The notes: generated by a model not told the origin, from the letters alone. DNA of 64,000 bases from Methylococcales bacterium (GCA_026398895.1 JAPLRZ010000055.1:32170-96169), one strand, 5' to 3'. Shown: positions 9,427-18,610, numbered from the stretch's first letter. Numbers and translations: made by a program.

Positions 9427-9582
9427 TTAACAGTAATAAGGCGGATTGTCAGTGGACGGATCGCCACATCCCTCATTTTTATCGATAATTTCTTGCAGTA
9501 ATATAGCCAGTAATTCACGAGGATAGTGTATCTGTTCCGTGCCTCGTGAATACCGCTGTAATACGCCTGTTTCTATGCTCAT
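9427..9582 (-). CDS. 51-residue peptide upstream of an export adaptor
   Basis: This small gene sits immediately 5' of the HlyD-type adaptor (2 bp gap) on the same strand. It runs from ATG 9580-9582 to TAA 9427-9429. The peptide has no hydrophobic signal. Residues 1-35 are a soluble charged or amphipathic region (RYSRGTEQ, RELLAILLQEIID). The C-terminus is compact: NEGCGDPSTDNPPYYC, with two Cys, two Pro, Gly and terminal Tyr-Tyr-Cys. A weak purine-rich ribosome site precedes it. A leader plus Cys-rich core next to secretion genes is reminiscent of peptide-precursor loci, but no modification enzyme is adjacent. Coding status is inferred from position and composition. Confidence 0.5.
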   Translation of the reverse strand: MSIETGVLQRYSRGTEQIHYPRELLAILLQEIIDKNEGCGDPSTDNPPYYC

Positions 9583-9898
9583 ATAGTAAAATCTCTGTTG
9601 AACTTAATAAATGGACTGCATCGACCGTGTTTTTAGTCATCAATTCGGTGCATTTGGGACTGGCGTTGACCTAGCAATGTGTGGAAATCAGTATTTTTTA
9701 AATAGAGCGAAGAATCTAGCATTCGTTAGTAGCCTTCGACAAAAAAGTCATACTGTTAATTTTACATGAATAGTGACGTTAGCTGCTTGACTATTAATCG
9801 ACAAAAATGCAACTTAGCACACATTAAGCCCAGTATTTATGCGATACTAGCCGCCTTAATTTTATCTAAATTTTGTTAATACTATTAAGGAGTAACAC
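9583..9898. other. Divergent intergenic region upstream of purE
   Basis: This 316 bp gap lies between the minus-strand peptide operon and purE. It must hold promoters for both directions. I see no confident -35/-10 pair, riboswitch fold or repeat. The purE ribosome site AAGGAG lies 7 nt before its ATG. Confidence 0.5.
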
Positions 9899-10396
9899 AT
9901 GACAGCACTGGTTGGCATCATCATGGGATCGACCTCTGACTGGGAAACAATGCAATTTGCCGCTGAAACCCTAGAGCAGCTTGGCATTCCTTACGAGTGT
10001 GAAGTCGTTTCTGCACACCGCACCCCCGATAAATTGTTTGCTTATGCCGAAGTCGCAGAAATAAAAGGGCTAGAAGTGATTATTGCAGGTGCAGGTGGCG
10101 CGGCGCATTTACCTGGTATGACTGCCGCAAAAACTGCGATTCCCGTGTTAGGTGTTCCGATACAATCTAAAGCCTTAAATGGCATGGATTCCTTATTATC
10201 TATCGTACAGATGCCCGCAGGTATTCCCGTCGGTACGTTAGCGATAGGTAAAGCTGGGGCTATCAATGCGGCATTACTAGCAGCGGCGATTATCAGTAAT
10301 AAACATATACAGTATCGGGAGGTATTAAATACCTTTAGAAGTGAACAAACCGAATCTGTGTTAGAAAACTCAGATCCACGCAAGGAACAGTCATGA
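9899..10396 (+). CDS. purE: N5-carboxyaminoimidazole ribonucleotide mutase
   Basis: PurE converts N5-CAIR to CAIR in purine biosynthesis. The protein has 165 residues. Class I PurE features are present: GSTSDW at 10-15, SAHRTPD at 39-45, and the [11 protein letters not shown] loop near 62-72 followed by [11 protein letters not shown] strong Shine-Dalgarno (AAGGAG) precedes the ATG. It overlaps purK by 4 bp (ATGA), the usual purEK operon. The last ~15 residues are a charged tail. Confidence 0.96.
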   Translation: MTALVGIIMGSTSDWETMQFAAETLEQLGIPYECEVVSAHRTPDKLFAYAEVAEIKGLEVIIAGAGGAAHLPGMTAAKTAIPVLGVPIQSKALNGMDSLLSIVQMPAGIPVGTLAIGKAGAINAALLAAAIISNKHIQYREVLNTFRSEQTESVLENSDPRKEQS

Positions 10397-11487
10397 AAGT
10401 GGGGATACTAGGTGCAGGACAACTTGCGCGTATGATTGCCTTAGCAGGTTATCCTTTAGGACTGGAGTTTATTTTTCTTGATCCATCCGCCGATGCCTGC
10501 GCTCATCAATTAGGTGAGCATTTGCTGGGCGAGTATGACGACCCAGAATTATTGGCACAATTGGCTGAACGTGCCGATGTGGTCACTTATGAATTTGAAA
10601 ATGTTCCAGCACCTGTAGCCGAATTTCTTGCCTCGCATACCCAAGTTCATCCTGCACCCAAAGCCCTAGCCGTTGCACAAGATCGTTTAGTTGAAAAAAC
10701 TTTTTTCAATGACATTGGCATTCCTACGCCACAGTATGCGGCTGTGAATAGTTTTGAAGAGTTACAACAAGTCATGACAAACATGGCTTATCCTGCAATT
10801 TTAAAAAGCCGCACCCAAGGCTATGACGGCAAAGGACAATCTCTATTAAAGTCAGCCGATGATTTAGTTGCCGCGTGGGATTTATTACAAGGCGTTCCCG
10901 CGATAGTAGAAGCCTTCGTGCCGTTTGATAGAGAGGTCTCTATTATCGCGGTGCGTAGTGTTTCAGGTGAGATTGCTTTTTACCCGCTGGCTGAAAATAG
11001 CCATCGTGGTGGAATTTTACGGGTATCAGAAAGCCGTGCGAGTGATGTAATGCAATCAGCGGCTGAAGCTTATGTCACCCGTTTACTGGTAGCCTTGGAT
11101 TATGTTGGTGTGTTAGCCCTAGAATTATTTGAAGTCAACGGTGAATTAATCGCCAACGAATTCGCCCCGCGTGTTCATAATTCAGGACATTGGACAATTG
11201 AAGGCGCGGAAACCAGCCAATTTGAAAATCACCTACGCGCTATTGTTGGCTTGCCCTTAGGTTTAACTGACTTAGTCGGACAATCGGCGATGGTTAATTT
11301 TATTGGTGGATTACCTGATAGTGAAAAATTATTAGCACTGTCACACACACATCTGCATCTTTATGACAAAGAACCGCGCAAAGGTCGAAAAGTCGCTCAT
11401 GCTACAGTTCGCGCTGCTAGTGCCGAACAACTAGCCGCGCTGGTGCAACCGTTAATCGTACTGGCTGATGAAATAGACGATTCTTAA
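10393..11487 (+). CDS. purK: 5-(carboxyamino)imidazole ribonucleotide synthase
   Basis: PurK makes N5-CAIR from AIR, ATP and bicarbonate, the step before PurE. The 364-residue ATP-grasp protein has an N-terminal [11 protein letters not shown] dinucleotide-like fold (residues 3-13) and VTYEFENVP near 65. The ATP-binding lysine segment is [14 protein letters not shown] (about 136-149). The metal-binding [20 protein letters not shown] region lies near 248-267. Length is normal. It is translationally coupled to purE by ATGA, and a palindromic repeat follows 6 bp downstream. Confidence 0.96.
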   Translation: MKVGILGAGQLARMIALAGYPLGLEFIFLDPSADACAHQLGEHLLGEYDDPELLAQLAERADVVTYEFENVPAPVAEFLASHTQVHPAPKALAVAQDRLVEKTFFNDIGIPTPQYAAVNSFEELQQVMTNMAYPAILKSRTQGYDGKGQSLLKSADDLVAAWDLLQGVPAIVEAFVPFDREVSIIAVRSVSGEIAFYPLAENSHRGGILRVSESRASDVMQSAAEAYVTRLLVALDYVGVLALELFEVNGELIANEFAPRVHNSGHWTIEGAETSQFENHLRAIVGLPLGLTDLVGQSAMVNFIGGLPDSEKLLALSHTHLHLYDKEPRKGRKVAHATVRAASAEQLAALVQPLIVLADEIDDS

Positions 11488-11492
11488 TCTTC

Positions 11493-11538
11493 TGGAGCGC
11501 AAGCTTTGCTTGCAAGTGCAGGCAAAGCCTGCACTCCA
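11493..11538. repeat. Palindromic repeat after purK
   Basis: The unit starts TGGAGCGCAAGC and ends GCACTCCA and can fold on itself. The TGGAGTGCAAGC/GCACTCCA form recurs at 52417-52443, and a half copy lies near 1208. It sits just after the purK stop and could act as a transcript 3' structure, though no T-run follows. Confidence 0.6.
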
Positions 11539-11619
11539 ACTTATCGAAGATTTAGCTTGAAACACCATCCCACGCTTTATAACAACACCGCTTTGTTTGC
11601 CTAAACGACTAAAAATAGA

Positions 11620-12987
11620 ATGTTAAAAATATATAACACCCTCACTCGAAAAAAAGAACAATTCCAGCCGCGTGTTGCGGGTAAAGTCGGAATGTATGTT
11701 TGCGGCATGACCGTTTACGATTACTGCCACATCGGACACGCACGGGTTATGGTAGTGTTTGATACCGTGGCGCGTTATTTTCGTCACTCAGGTTATGACT
11801 TAACCTACGTTCGCAATATCACCGACATCGACGACAAAATCATTAACCGCGCTATCGAAAACGGCGAAGACTACACAGCCCTAACTGAGCGTTTTATCAC
11901 CGCGATGCACGAAGATGAACAAGCACTATCCGTGTTGCCCGTAGATAGTGAACCCCGCGCCACGCAATCCATTCCTGACATTATCGCCATGATTGAAACC
12001 TTGATTACCAACGGTTTGGCTTACGTTGGTAGTAATGGTGATGTGTTTTACGCCGTGACTAAGTTTAAAAACTACGGGCAGTTATCAGGCAAAAATCTGG
12101 ATGACTTGCAAGCGGGTGAACGAGTCGATGTAGACCACGCAAAAAATAACCCGCTGGATTTTGTCTTATGGAAAATGGCAAAAGCCAATGAACCCACGTG
12201 GCAATCACCTTGGGGCAATGGACGACCAGGTTGGCATATTGAATGCTCGGCAATGTCTACTTGTTGCTTGGGTAATTCCTTTGACATACACGGCGGCGGC
12301 ATGGATTTACAGTTTCCGCACCATGAAAATGAAATCGCCCAATCCGAAGGTGCGACAGGTGAAAAATTCGTTAATCTATGGATGCACAACGGTTTTGTGC
12401 GTGTTGATAACGAAAAAATGTCCAAATCCTTGGGCAATTTTTTCACCGTCCGCGAAGTGTTAAAACAATACCGCCCTGAAATCATCCGCTTTTTTATCCT
12501 CTCCAGTCATTACCGTAGCCCGCTCAATTATTCTGATGAATCATTGAATGAGGCTTATAGCGCGTTGACTCGTTTATATACTGCATTACGCGGTGTGGAT
12601 AGCGTTGATTCAGCCGTTGATACGGATTACAAAGCCCGTTTTGAACAGGCAATGGATGATGATTTTAATACCCCTGTTGCCTTAGCCGTGTTATTTGATT
12701 TAGCGCGGGATTTAAACAAAGCCAAAACCCACGAACCTGAAAAAGTAGCTGGTTTAGCCGCCAATTTAAAACAATTAGCAAGCTTGCTGGGTTTATTACA
12801 AGATGCCCCCGACGCATTTTTAAAAGGCGATGCAGACGACGACATCGAACAACAAACCCAAGCCCGCATCGACGCAAAAAAAGCCAAAGACTGGGCAACT
12901 GCCGATAAAATCCGCAATGACTTAAAAGCCAACGGCATTATTTTGGAAGACGCGCCCGATGGTACAACTAGCTGGCGGCGTGAATAA
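11620..12987 (+). CDS. cysS: Cysteinyl-tRNA synthetase
   Basis: CysS charges tRNA-Cys. The protein has 455 residues, the normal length. Class I motifs are HIGH ([11 protein letters not shown], about 33-43) and KMSKS ([12 protein letters not shown], about 265-276). Zinc ligands are provided by CGMTVYDY, the Cys of WHIECSAMS and [15 protein letters not shown]-type C-terminal region carries [21 protein letters not shown]. The ATG has no obvious Shine-Dalgarno, but [13 protein letters not shown] is the standard family start. It stands alone between two repeat clusters. Confidence 0.97.
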   Translation: MLKIYNTLTRKKEQFQPRVAGKVGMYVCGMTVYDYCHIGHARVMVVFDTVARYFRHSGYDLTYVRNITDIDDKIINRAIENGEDYTALTERFITAMHEDEQALSVLPVDSEPRATQSIPDIIAMIETLITNGLAYVGSNGDVFYAVTKFKNYGQLSGKNLDDLQAGERVDVDHAKNNPLDFVLWKMAKANEPTWQSPWGNGRPGWHIECSAMSTCCLGNSFDIHGGGMDLQFPHHENEIAQSEGATGEKFVNLWMHNGFVRVDNEKMSKSLGNFFTVREVLKQYRPEIIRFFILSSHYRSPLNYSDESLNEAYSALTRLYTALRGVDSVDSAVDTDYKARFEQAMDDDFNTPVALAVLFDLARDLNKAKTHEPEKVAGLAANLKQLASLLGLLQDAPDAFLKGDADDDIEQQTQARIDAKKAKDWATADKIRNDLKANGIILEDAPDGTTSWRRE

Positions 12988-13268
12988 GAAAACCTCATAG
13001 TTCCCACCGCTCCAGCGTGGGAACTCATCCTGCAACGCTCCAGCGTTGCGTGACCATGAAGACGCTGGAGCGTCAACTGAGGCATTCCAATGCAGAGTAT
13101 TGGAACGATTAAAAGGATTTTTCCGTTCGCCCTGAGCTTGTCGAAGGGTCAATGGAAAAATCCGAAGCCCAAGTTAAGCCGTTCATGCTTCGACAAACTC
13201 AGCACGAACGGCTTAACTTGGGGTATTGACGCAGAGCGTTTGAACGATAAAAACTCAAGGAATAACTT
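12988..13268. repeat. Nested palindromic repeats between cysS and hicB-like gene
   Basis: A CGCTCCAGCGT-type repeat (about 13000-13110, with GACGCTGGAGCGTC and GCATTCCAATGCAG arms) is followed by a REP element (13111-13227) nearly identical to that at 1229-1361. After it, sequence resembling the end of the first repeat type resumes (TTGACGCAGAGCGTTTGAACG). This looks like one repeat landing inside or beside another. Relatives of the first type lie at 13494-13580 and 47371-47538. Confidence 0.7.
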
Positions 13269-13481
13269 ATGCGTTACGCAATCATTGTTGAAAAAGCAGA
13301 AAATAATTACTCAGCCTATGTTCCAGATTTACTGGGTTGTGTTGCCACAGGTGCGACCATTGAAGAAGCCGAGCGTGAAATTCGTACCACCATCGAATTT
13401 CATCTTGAAGGTATAATTGAAGACGGTTTACCTATCCCACAACCAACCAGTATTGTTGAATATATTGAAGCGGCGGCTTAG
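13269..13481 (+). CDS. HicB-family antitoxin-like protein
   Basis: This 70-residue protein has the typical HicB fold signature: YAIIVEKAENNYSAYVPDL, followed by GCVATGATIEEAEREI and a C-terminal EFHLEGIIEDGLPIP. HicB partners neutralise HicA mRNA interferases. No hicA-like gene (small dsRBD-like toxin) is adjacent on either side, so this is a solitary or orphan antitoxin. It has no obvious DNA-binding tail. It is flanked on both sides by palindromic repeats, a common setting for mobile toxin-antitoxin pieces. Confidence 0.85.
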   Translation: MRYAIIVEKAENNYSAYVPDLLGCVATGATIEEAEREIRTTIEFHLEGIIEDGLPIPQPTSIVEYIEAAA

Positions 13482-13493
13482 ATTGTACAATAT

Positions 13494-13580
13494 AGTTCCC
13501 ACCGCTCCAGCGTTGCGTGACTATAAAGACGCTGGAGCGTCAACTAAGGCATTCCAACGCAGAGCGTTGGAGCGATAAAA
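13494..13580. repeat. Palindromic repeat (CGCTCCAGCG type)
   Basis: This copy contains GACGCTGGAGCGTC and GCATTCCAACGCAGAGCGTT arms and the trailing GGAGCGATAAAA. It matches elements at 13000-13110 and 47371-47538. The next gene's frame is open through it, which is why I start that gene further in. Confidence 0.7.
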
Positions 13581-13618
13581 CGATGCAAACGCACCAAAAC
13601 CAATTAAGGAAAACAGTA

Positions 13619-14356
13619 ATGAGTGAAGAAAATAATAAGAAGGCATGGTGGGAGATTCTAGTTTTATTGACACCACTAATAAGTGGAGTTTTTGTGACAA
13701 GTGTTGGACTTTATCTCACATACAGCAGTAACCAGCAACAATCAGATTTCGAGAAACGGAAGTCAGTTGTTGCACACAACGATACATTATTAGTTACGGT
13801 ATTAGATAAATTGGCTCCATTATTAACTTCTGATGACTTTAATAAACGACGGTTTGGTTACCGTGCTATGTACGCACTTGGGGAAGTAGATGTTGCCAAC
13901 AAGCTAATCTCTGCAACTGATGACCCTGCTGGTCTTGATCCAATGCGAGAAAAAGCGAAGCAATTAGAAGGCACTCTCAACGCCAAAGAGGCTGAGAAAA
14001 TGCAAACGACTGCATCATCTCTTACTGTACTGATATATATGCAACTAGCCGATATAAGCCAAAAACAGAGTGCGGAAGAAACTAGAAAAAATCTTTTGGG
14101 GATTTTGAACAATGACAAGAAATCCAAATATATTATTCCTAATATAGGTTCTGTAGTTGGCGCTGCACCAACAAAAACGGAAGTACGTTATTTTAATGTC
14201 TCAGATGAACCCATTGCCAAAGACATTACTAATAAACTTATAGAGAAAGGCGTGAAAGATGCAACTTCATCTCAGAATTTCCAGTATGAAGTTAATAAAG
14301 GTAATTTAGAAATTTGGTTTTCTAAGAATGCTTTTAACAATATCCTTGTAAAATAG
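13619..14356 (+). CDS. Membrane-anchored protein of unknown function
   Basis: I start at ATG 13619 (MSEENNKKAWW), preceded by AAGGA at 8 nt. The open frame upstream runs through a repeat element and is unlikely to be translated. The 245-residue product has one membrane segment (about 12-32, EILVLLTPLISGVFVTSVGL), then a long soluble part with helical composition. The last ~60 residues (VRYFNVSDEPIAKDI..LIEKGV) recall small alpha/beta domains of the LytR_C kind, a weak resemblance only. No family recognised. Its neighbours are toxin-antitoxin genes and repeats, so it is probably accessory. Confidence 0.6.
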   Translation: MSEENNKKAWWEILVLLTPLISGVFVTSVGLYLTYSSNQQQSDFEKRKSVVAHNDTLLVTVLDKLAPLLTSDDFNKRRFGYRAMYALGEVDVANKLISATDDPAGLDPMREKAKQLEGTLNAKEAEKMQTTASSLTVLIYMQLADISQKQSAEETRKNLLGILNNDKKSKYIIPNIGSVVGAAPTKTEVRYFNVSDEPIAKDITNKLIEKGVKDATSSQNFQYEVNKGNLEIWFSKNAFNNILVK

Positions 14357-14361
14357 CACGG

Positions 14362-14440
14362 TAGGATGGGTAGAACGTAGTGAAACCCATCACAAAGGCA
14401 ATAAAATTTGATGGGTTTCGTTATCACTCTACCCATCCTA
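14362..14440. repeat. Palindromic repeat, TAGGATGGGTAG arms
   Basis: The arms TAGGATGGGTAG and CTACCCATCCTA enclose a second inverted pair (GAAACCCATCA / TGATGGGTTTC). A related single arm (GTAGGATGGGCTG..AGCCCATC) occurs near 49398. It may terminate the upstream gene. Confidence 0.65.
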
Positions 14441-14563
14441 TAGTAATATTCTGGTGATAATTCATATTATGTTCGGCTTGTGCGTGACGGACAGTAATTT
14501 TTTGCTTTCACTTAAATTAAATCCTGTTTAAAAATTAAATAACCAAACATTGAGGAAAATACT

Positions 14564-14767
14564 ATGCTCGCAATAGAATTTGAAACCCAAGCGCATAACG
14601 GTATTGTGCAAATCCCCGAACACTATCCTGCTTGGAAAAATAAAACCGTAAAAGTTATTTTATTGGATTCAGAAACGAAAAAAACACTAAACCCCATCCA
14701 ATTTAATGCGATAAAACTTAAAACAAAATACTACCGTTTTAATCGAGATGAGGCGAATGAACGCTAA
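14564..14767 (+). CDS. Putative VapB-like antitoxin
   Basis: This 67-residue protein precedes and overlaps a PIN-domain gene, the standard arrangement of a VapBC pair. The N-terminus (IEFETQAHNGIVQIPEHYPAW) reads like small antitoxins with a beta-rich start, followed by VKVILLDSE. The C-terminal part (KLKTKYYRFNRDEANER) is basic and would wrap the toxin. GAGGA lies 8 nt before the ATG. Assignment rests mainly on context and size; no clear AbrB or RHH motif is visible. Confidence 0.7.
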   Translation: MLAIEFETQAHNGIVQIPEHYPAWKNKTVKVILLDSETKKTLNPIQFNAIKLKTKYYRFNRDEANER

Positions 14768-15173
14768 AATCTTTTTTGATACTAATTTGTTGGTTTATCT
14801 CTATTCAGAAGATGAGCTTGAAAAACAAGCCCAAATACTAACGCCGATTAAAGATACTGAAAATCGTTGGATTAGCACACAAGTTTTAAATGAACTCAGC
14901 AATACGCTCCGCAGAAAATTCAAATTGGAATATGCTGATATAGCTAATGTGATTGCTGAAATTCGCGATAATTTTGAAATTATCACAGTTCAAATTGAAA
15001 CAATAGAACGGGCATTAAAAATCGCTGAAAAATATCGTTATTCTTATTACGATAGCGTCATTATTGCGGCGGCTTTAGAATCATCATGCACATTATTGTA
15101 TTCCGAAGATATGCAGCATAATCAAATTATTGAAGGACAATTACAAATTATTAATCCATTTAAACAGGATTAG
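14757..15173 (+). CDS. PIN-domain toxin (VapC-like ribonuclease)
   Basis: The product is 138 residues if started at ATG 14757 (MNAKIFFDTNLLVYL); an ATG three codons upstream is also possible. PIN acidic residues are visible: the Asp of FFDTNLLVYLYS, the Glu of STQVLNELSNTLRRK, and YYDSVIIAAALESSCTLLYSEDMQ near the C-terminus. Such proteins cut RNA (often tRNA) when freed from antitoxin. The gene overlaps the preceding antitoxin-like gene by 11 bp. Neighbouring repeats suggest the pair is mobile. Confidence 0.9.
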   Translation: MNAKIFFDTNLLVYLYSEDELEKQAQILTPIKDTENRWISTQVLNELSNTLRRKFKLEYADIANVIAEIRDNFEIITVQIETIERALKIAEKYRYSYYDSVIIAAALESSCTLLYSEDMQHNQIIEGQLQIINPFKQD

Positions 15174-15187
15174 CGGCTTTTCACAGT

Positions 15188-15226
15188 GAGTATGTCGGGC
15201 TAACGATAGCGTAACCCGACCTTGTA
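15188..15226. repeat. GTCGGGTTA-type palindrome
   Basis: The unit contains GTCGGGCTAACGATAGCG followed by TAACCCGAC. The same unit, with a longer partner arm, is found at 47273-47355. It lies after the PIN gene. Confidence 0.55.
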
Positions 15227-15307
15227 TCTACAAAATTACAGCTTGCTGTTAAAATACTCCCAAATAACCCAACACTGAACACATTAAAACCACAACCCCA
15301 TTCAACC

Positions 15308-15937
15308 ATGAGCGAAATAAAAGACCAACCTATTCAACAATTTCTCGATGAACTTGCCAGTAAATCTGCCACACCTGGTGGCGGTTCTGCGGCGGCAACT
15401 ATGGGCGCACAAGGCGCGGCTCTTATCAGCATGGTTTGCAATTTAACCATCGGCAAGCCAAAATTTGCCGAGGTTGAAGCCGATATGCAAACCTTGTTAA
15501 GCGATGCCGAAACCTTGCGCCAACAGCTTACCGATATGATTAAAGCCGATGTCGATGTGTTTAATCGGGTGATGGCAAGCTACGGCTTACCGAAAGAAAC
15601 CGATGTGGAAAAAGCCGCCCGCAGTGCCGCGATTCAGGACGTATTAAAAGAGGCAACCGATGTGCCGCTAGACTGTGCCAAAGCCTGTGCCAAAGTTATC
15701 GCCTTAAGCCAAATCGCCGCCGAAAAAGGTAATCCAAACGTCATCAGTGATGCAGGTGCGGGTTTGATGGCAGCTTACGGTGGTTTAAAAATAGCCGCGC
15801 TGAATGTGTATATCAACGCAGGAAGCCTAAAAGACCGCGACTTTGCCGAAGCAAAATTGGCTGAATTAGCCACCATTATGCAAGATGCAGAAACCAACAC
15901 AGAAATAATCTATCAGGCGATTAAAGCCAAGCTGTAA
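15308..15937 (+). CDS. fchA: Methenyltetrahydrofolate cyclohydrolase (cyclodeaminase family)
   Basis: This 209-residue protein of the FTCD_C family has the signature FLDELASKSATPGGGSAAA (about 12-30) and helical repeats throughout. In methylotrophs the stand-alone form of this length is FchA, which interconverts methenyl- and formyl-tetrahydrofolate. Full-length FTCD enzymes of histidine breakdown are larger and carry an extra formiminotransferase domain. The mch gene in the same window supports a methylotrophic host, so FchA is the likeliest reading. The alternative is a generic formimidoyl-THF cyclodeaminase. No Shine-Dalgarno is evident. Confidence 0.85.
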   Translation: MSEIKDQPIQQFLDELASKSATPGGGSAAATMGAQGAALISMVCNLTIGKPKFAEVEADMQTLLSDAETLRQQLTDMIKADVDVFNRVMASYGLPKETDVEKAARSAAIQDVLKEATDVPLDCAKACAKVIALSQIAAEKGNPNVISDAGAGLMAAYGGLKIAALNVYINAGSLKDRDFAEAKLAELATIMQDAETNTEIIYQAIKAKL

Positions 15938-15995
15938 TATTAGCTGTTAGCTATATATTACACACCGATTAATGCTCAATATCAAAGAGGTCGCT

Positions 15996-18074
15996 ATGAA
16001 TACCGATGTGAATGTAGAACCCATCAACCTACAAAAACCTGAGTTTTATATTAACCGTGATTTAAGCCTATTGGAATTTAATAAACGGGTATTAGCACAG
16101 GCAAAAAATGAGAATGTTCCTTTATTGGAACGATTGAATTATTTGTGTATTTCTTGCTCCAATCTTGATGAATTTTTTGAAGTCAGAGTTGCCAGTATTA
16201 TTGAAATGGCAACGATTGCTCCTAAAACCGTTGGCTTAGATGGTTTAAACCCTATTGAGCAATTAGAAAAAATATCTATTCATGCCCAGCAATTGGTTAC
16301 TGAACAGTATCAAGTTATTAATGAGGTATTAATTCCAAAACTGGAACAAGAGAATATTCGTTTTATTCGCCGTAGCGATTGGACAGAAGCACAGCATAAA
16401 TGGCTATCACGATATTTTAATGAAGAGTTATTACCGATATTAACGCCTGTAGGTTTAGATTCTGCGCATCCTTTTCCGCGTATATTAAATAAAAGTTTAA
16501 ATTTTATTATTTCTCTGACGGGTAAAGACGCATTTGGTAGAAATAGTGGTCGGGCTATTTTGCAAGCACCCAGAGGTTTGCCGCGTGTTATTCAATTACC
16601 GTCTGATAATGGTTATGATTTTGTATTTTCATCGTCTATTATTCACGCCTTTGTTAGTGAGTTATTCACGGGTATGACGGTGAAAGGTTGTTATCAATTT
16701 CGCGTGACTCGTAACAGTGATTTTTATGTCGATGATGATGCCATTGATGATTTATTACTGGCGGTGCAAGGTGAATTGGCTATGCGTAATTATGGTGATG
16801 AAGTGCGCTTAGAAATTGATGCCGCTTGTCCCGATGAAACGGTTAATTTTTTATTAGATCGTTTTGAAATGAACCGCGAACGGTTATTTTTAATTAATGG
16901 CCCTGTTAATTTAAATCGTATTCAAGAAGTTATTGATCTGGTTGACCGCCCAGATTTAAAATTTATTCCATTTAAACCCAGTATTCCAACACAATTAACC
17001 CGCACTAAAGATATGTTTGCGGCAATTAAACGCCATGATGTTTTATTGCATCATCCGTTTGAAGCCTTTTCACCTGTGGTTGAATTTATTCGCCAAGCGG
17101 CGGTCGCGCCCGATGTATTAGCGATTAAACAAACTTTATACCGTACAGGTGCAGATTCCCCCATCGTTGCTGCGTTAATTAAAGCCGCTAGAGCGGGCAA
17201 AGAAGTCACTGTTGTCATTGAATTAAGAGCGCGATTTGATGAAAAAGCCAATATAGATTTAGCCTCAAAATTACAAGAAGCCGCTGTCCATGTGGTCTAT
17301 GGCGTGGTCGGTTATAAAACTCACGCCAAAATGTGTTTGGTGTTAAAACGCGAGAATAACGAATTACGCAATTATGTGCATTTAGGCACAGGCAACTACC
17401 ATCGCAAAACCGCACAGATTTACACCGATTACGGCTTATTTTCCTGTGATAAAGATTTGGGTGAAGACGTGCGCCGCGTGTTTGCCCAACTTACCAGCTT
17501 GGGAAAAGTGACTAAATTACACAAACTACTGCAATCGCCGTTCACGCTACACAAAGGTTTGCTGGAAAAAATTGAACGCGAAATTAATCATGCCAAAGCA
17601 GGAAAACCTGCCAAAATCATCATTAAAGTCAACTCTATTGTCGAAGAACAAGCCATTCAAGCCTTATACCGCGCCTCACAAGCAGGCGTTGAAATTAAAT
17701 TAATCGTTAGAGGTGTGTGTTGTTTACGACCTGGCATTATAGGCGTGTCTGAAAATATTGAAGTACGCTCTATTATTGGACGTTTTTTGGAACACGCACG
17801 GGTTTATTGTTTTGCTAATAACGGCAATCAAGAAGTCTATGCCTCCAGCGCGGATTTAATGAATCGTAATATGTTTCGCCGTGTTGAAGTGTGTTTTCCC
17901 ATTGAAAGCAAACGCCTGTCTAACCGTATTCTGCACGACCTTGATTTGTACTTAAAAGACAATTCGCAAGCGTGGCAATTACTTTCCGATGGTAGCTATC
18001 AGCTCTTTACTCAAGCAGAAAACGAGCCAGTCATGCAGGCACAAACTCAAATTTTGCAGGAGCTACTTATTTAA
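15996..18074 (+). CDS. ppk1: Polyphosphate kinase 1
   Basis: Ppk1 makes polyphosphate from ATP and works in reverse at the membrane. I start at ATG 15996 (MNTDVNVEPINL), with AGAGG 6 nt upstream, giving 692 residues. Family features in order are FYINRDLSLLEFNKRVL, SNLDEFFEVRVAS, HPFPRILNKSLNF, the kinase region with the phosphorylated His in VGYKTHAKMCL, and HLGTGNYHRKTAQIYTDYGL. The C-terminal PLD-like domain has YASSADLMNRNMFRRVE. The stop codon is followed after 2 bp by def, so the two are likely co-transcribed. Confidence 0.96.
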   Translation: MNTDVNVEPINLQKPEFYINRDLSLLEFNKRVLAQAKNENVPLLERLNYLCISCSNLDEFFEVRVASIIEMATIAPKTVGLDGLNPIEQLEKISIHAQQLVTEQYQVINEVLIPKLEQENIRFIRRSDWTEAQHKWLSRYFNEELLPILTPVGLDSAHPFPRILNKSLNFIISLTGKDAFGRNSGRAILQAPRGLPRVIQLPSDNGYDFVFSSSIIHAFVSELFTGMTVKGCYQFRVTRNSDFYVDDDAIDDLLLAVQGELAMRNYGDEVRLEIDAACPDETVNFLLDRFEMNRERLFLINGPVNLNRIQEVIDLVDRPDLKFIPFKPSIPTQLTRTKDMFAAIKRHDVLLHHPFEAFSPVVEFIRQAAVAPDVLAIKQTLYRTGADSPIVAALIKAARAGKEVTVVIELRARFDEKANIDLASKLQEAAVHVVYGVVGYKTHAKMCLVLKRENNELRNYVHLGTGNYHRKTAQIYTDYGLFSCDKDLGEDVRRVFAQLTSLGKVTKLHKLLQSPFTLHKGLLEKIEREINHAKAGKPAKIIIKVNSIVEEQAIQALYRASQAGVEIKLIVRGVCCLRPGIIGVSENIEVRSIIGRFLEHARVYCFANNGNQEVYASSADLMNRNMFRRVEVCFPIESKRLSNRILHDLDLYLKDNSQAWQLLSDGSYQLFTQAENEPVMQAQTQILQELLI

Positions 18075-18076
18075 TT

Positions 18077-18598
18077 ATGACTGAAATACGCGAAATAGCC
18101 CAACTAGGTGCGAGCGTGTTAAGACAATACGCTCAACTGGTCACCGATGTACATAACGATGAAACACGCGAAATTATCGCCGCCATGCACACCACGCTTG
18201 CCAGCACTCAAGGTGTTGGTATTGCCGCGCCGCAAATCAGCGTATCCAAACGAATTATTATTGTCGCTTCACGTCCGACAGCGCGTTACCCCGATGCACC
18301 ACTAATGCAGCCCACCGTCATGATTAACCCCAGCTTTCAAGCCCAAAACGAGCATAAAGAAAAAGGCTGGGAAGGTTGTTTGAGTGTGCCTAGCATTCGT
18401 GCTTTAGTCCCACGCTATACTGCGATAAAAATTGACTACGTCGATGAACAAGGCAATCAACAGACGCTAGAATTACACGACTTTGTGGCGCGAGTATTTC
18501 AACATGAGTTCGATCACCTACAAGGCAAAGTATTTTTAGACAGCGTGGAAAGCAATCAAGATATTTTTGCCGAGAGTGAATATTTTAAATTGCTGTAA
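18077..18598 (+). CDS. def: Peptide deformylase
   Basis: Def removes the formyl group from new N-termini and is iron-dependent. The 173-residue protein has all three family motifs: GVGIAAPQI (about 46-54), EGCLSVPS (about 99-106), and the metal-binding HEFDHLQG (about 143-150). The middle residue of motif 1 is Ile where Leu is common. It lies 2 bp after ppk1, with a CAGGAG ribosome site inside the ppk1 end. It is not next to fmt, so it may be an additional deformylase. Confidence 0.95.
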   Translation: MTEIREIAQLGASVLRQYAQLVTDVHNDETREIIAAMHTTLASTQGVGIAAPQISVSKRIIIVASRPTARYPDAPLMQPTVMINPSFQAQNEHKEKGWEGCLSVPSIRALVPRYTAIKIDYVDEQGNQQTLELHDFVARVFQHEFDHLQGKVFLDSVESNQDIFAESEYFKLL

Positions 18599-18610
18599 CT
18601 ACCTCCGCCC

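Noticed and set aside
7059..9582. Methanobactin operon
   Set aside because: A Cys-containing peptide in a methanotroph suggests it, but mbnB/mbnC-type enzymes and a TonB receptor are absent and the peptide does not resemble known precursors.
12072..12485. Long antisense frame inside cysS
   Set aside because: Shadow of a clear essential gene; composition is not protein-like.
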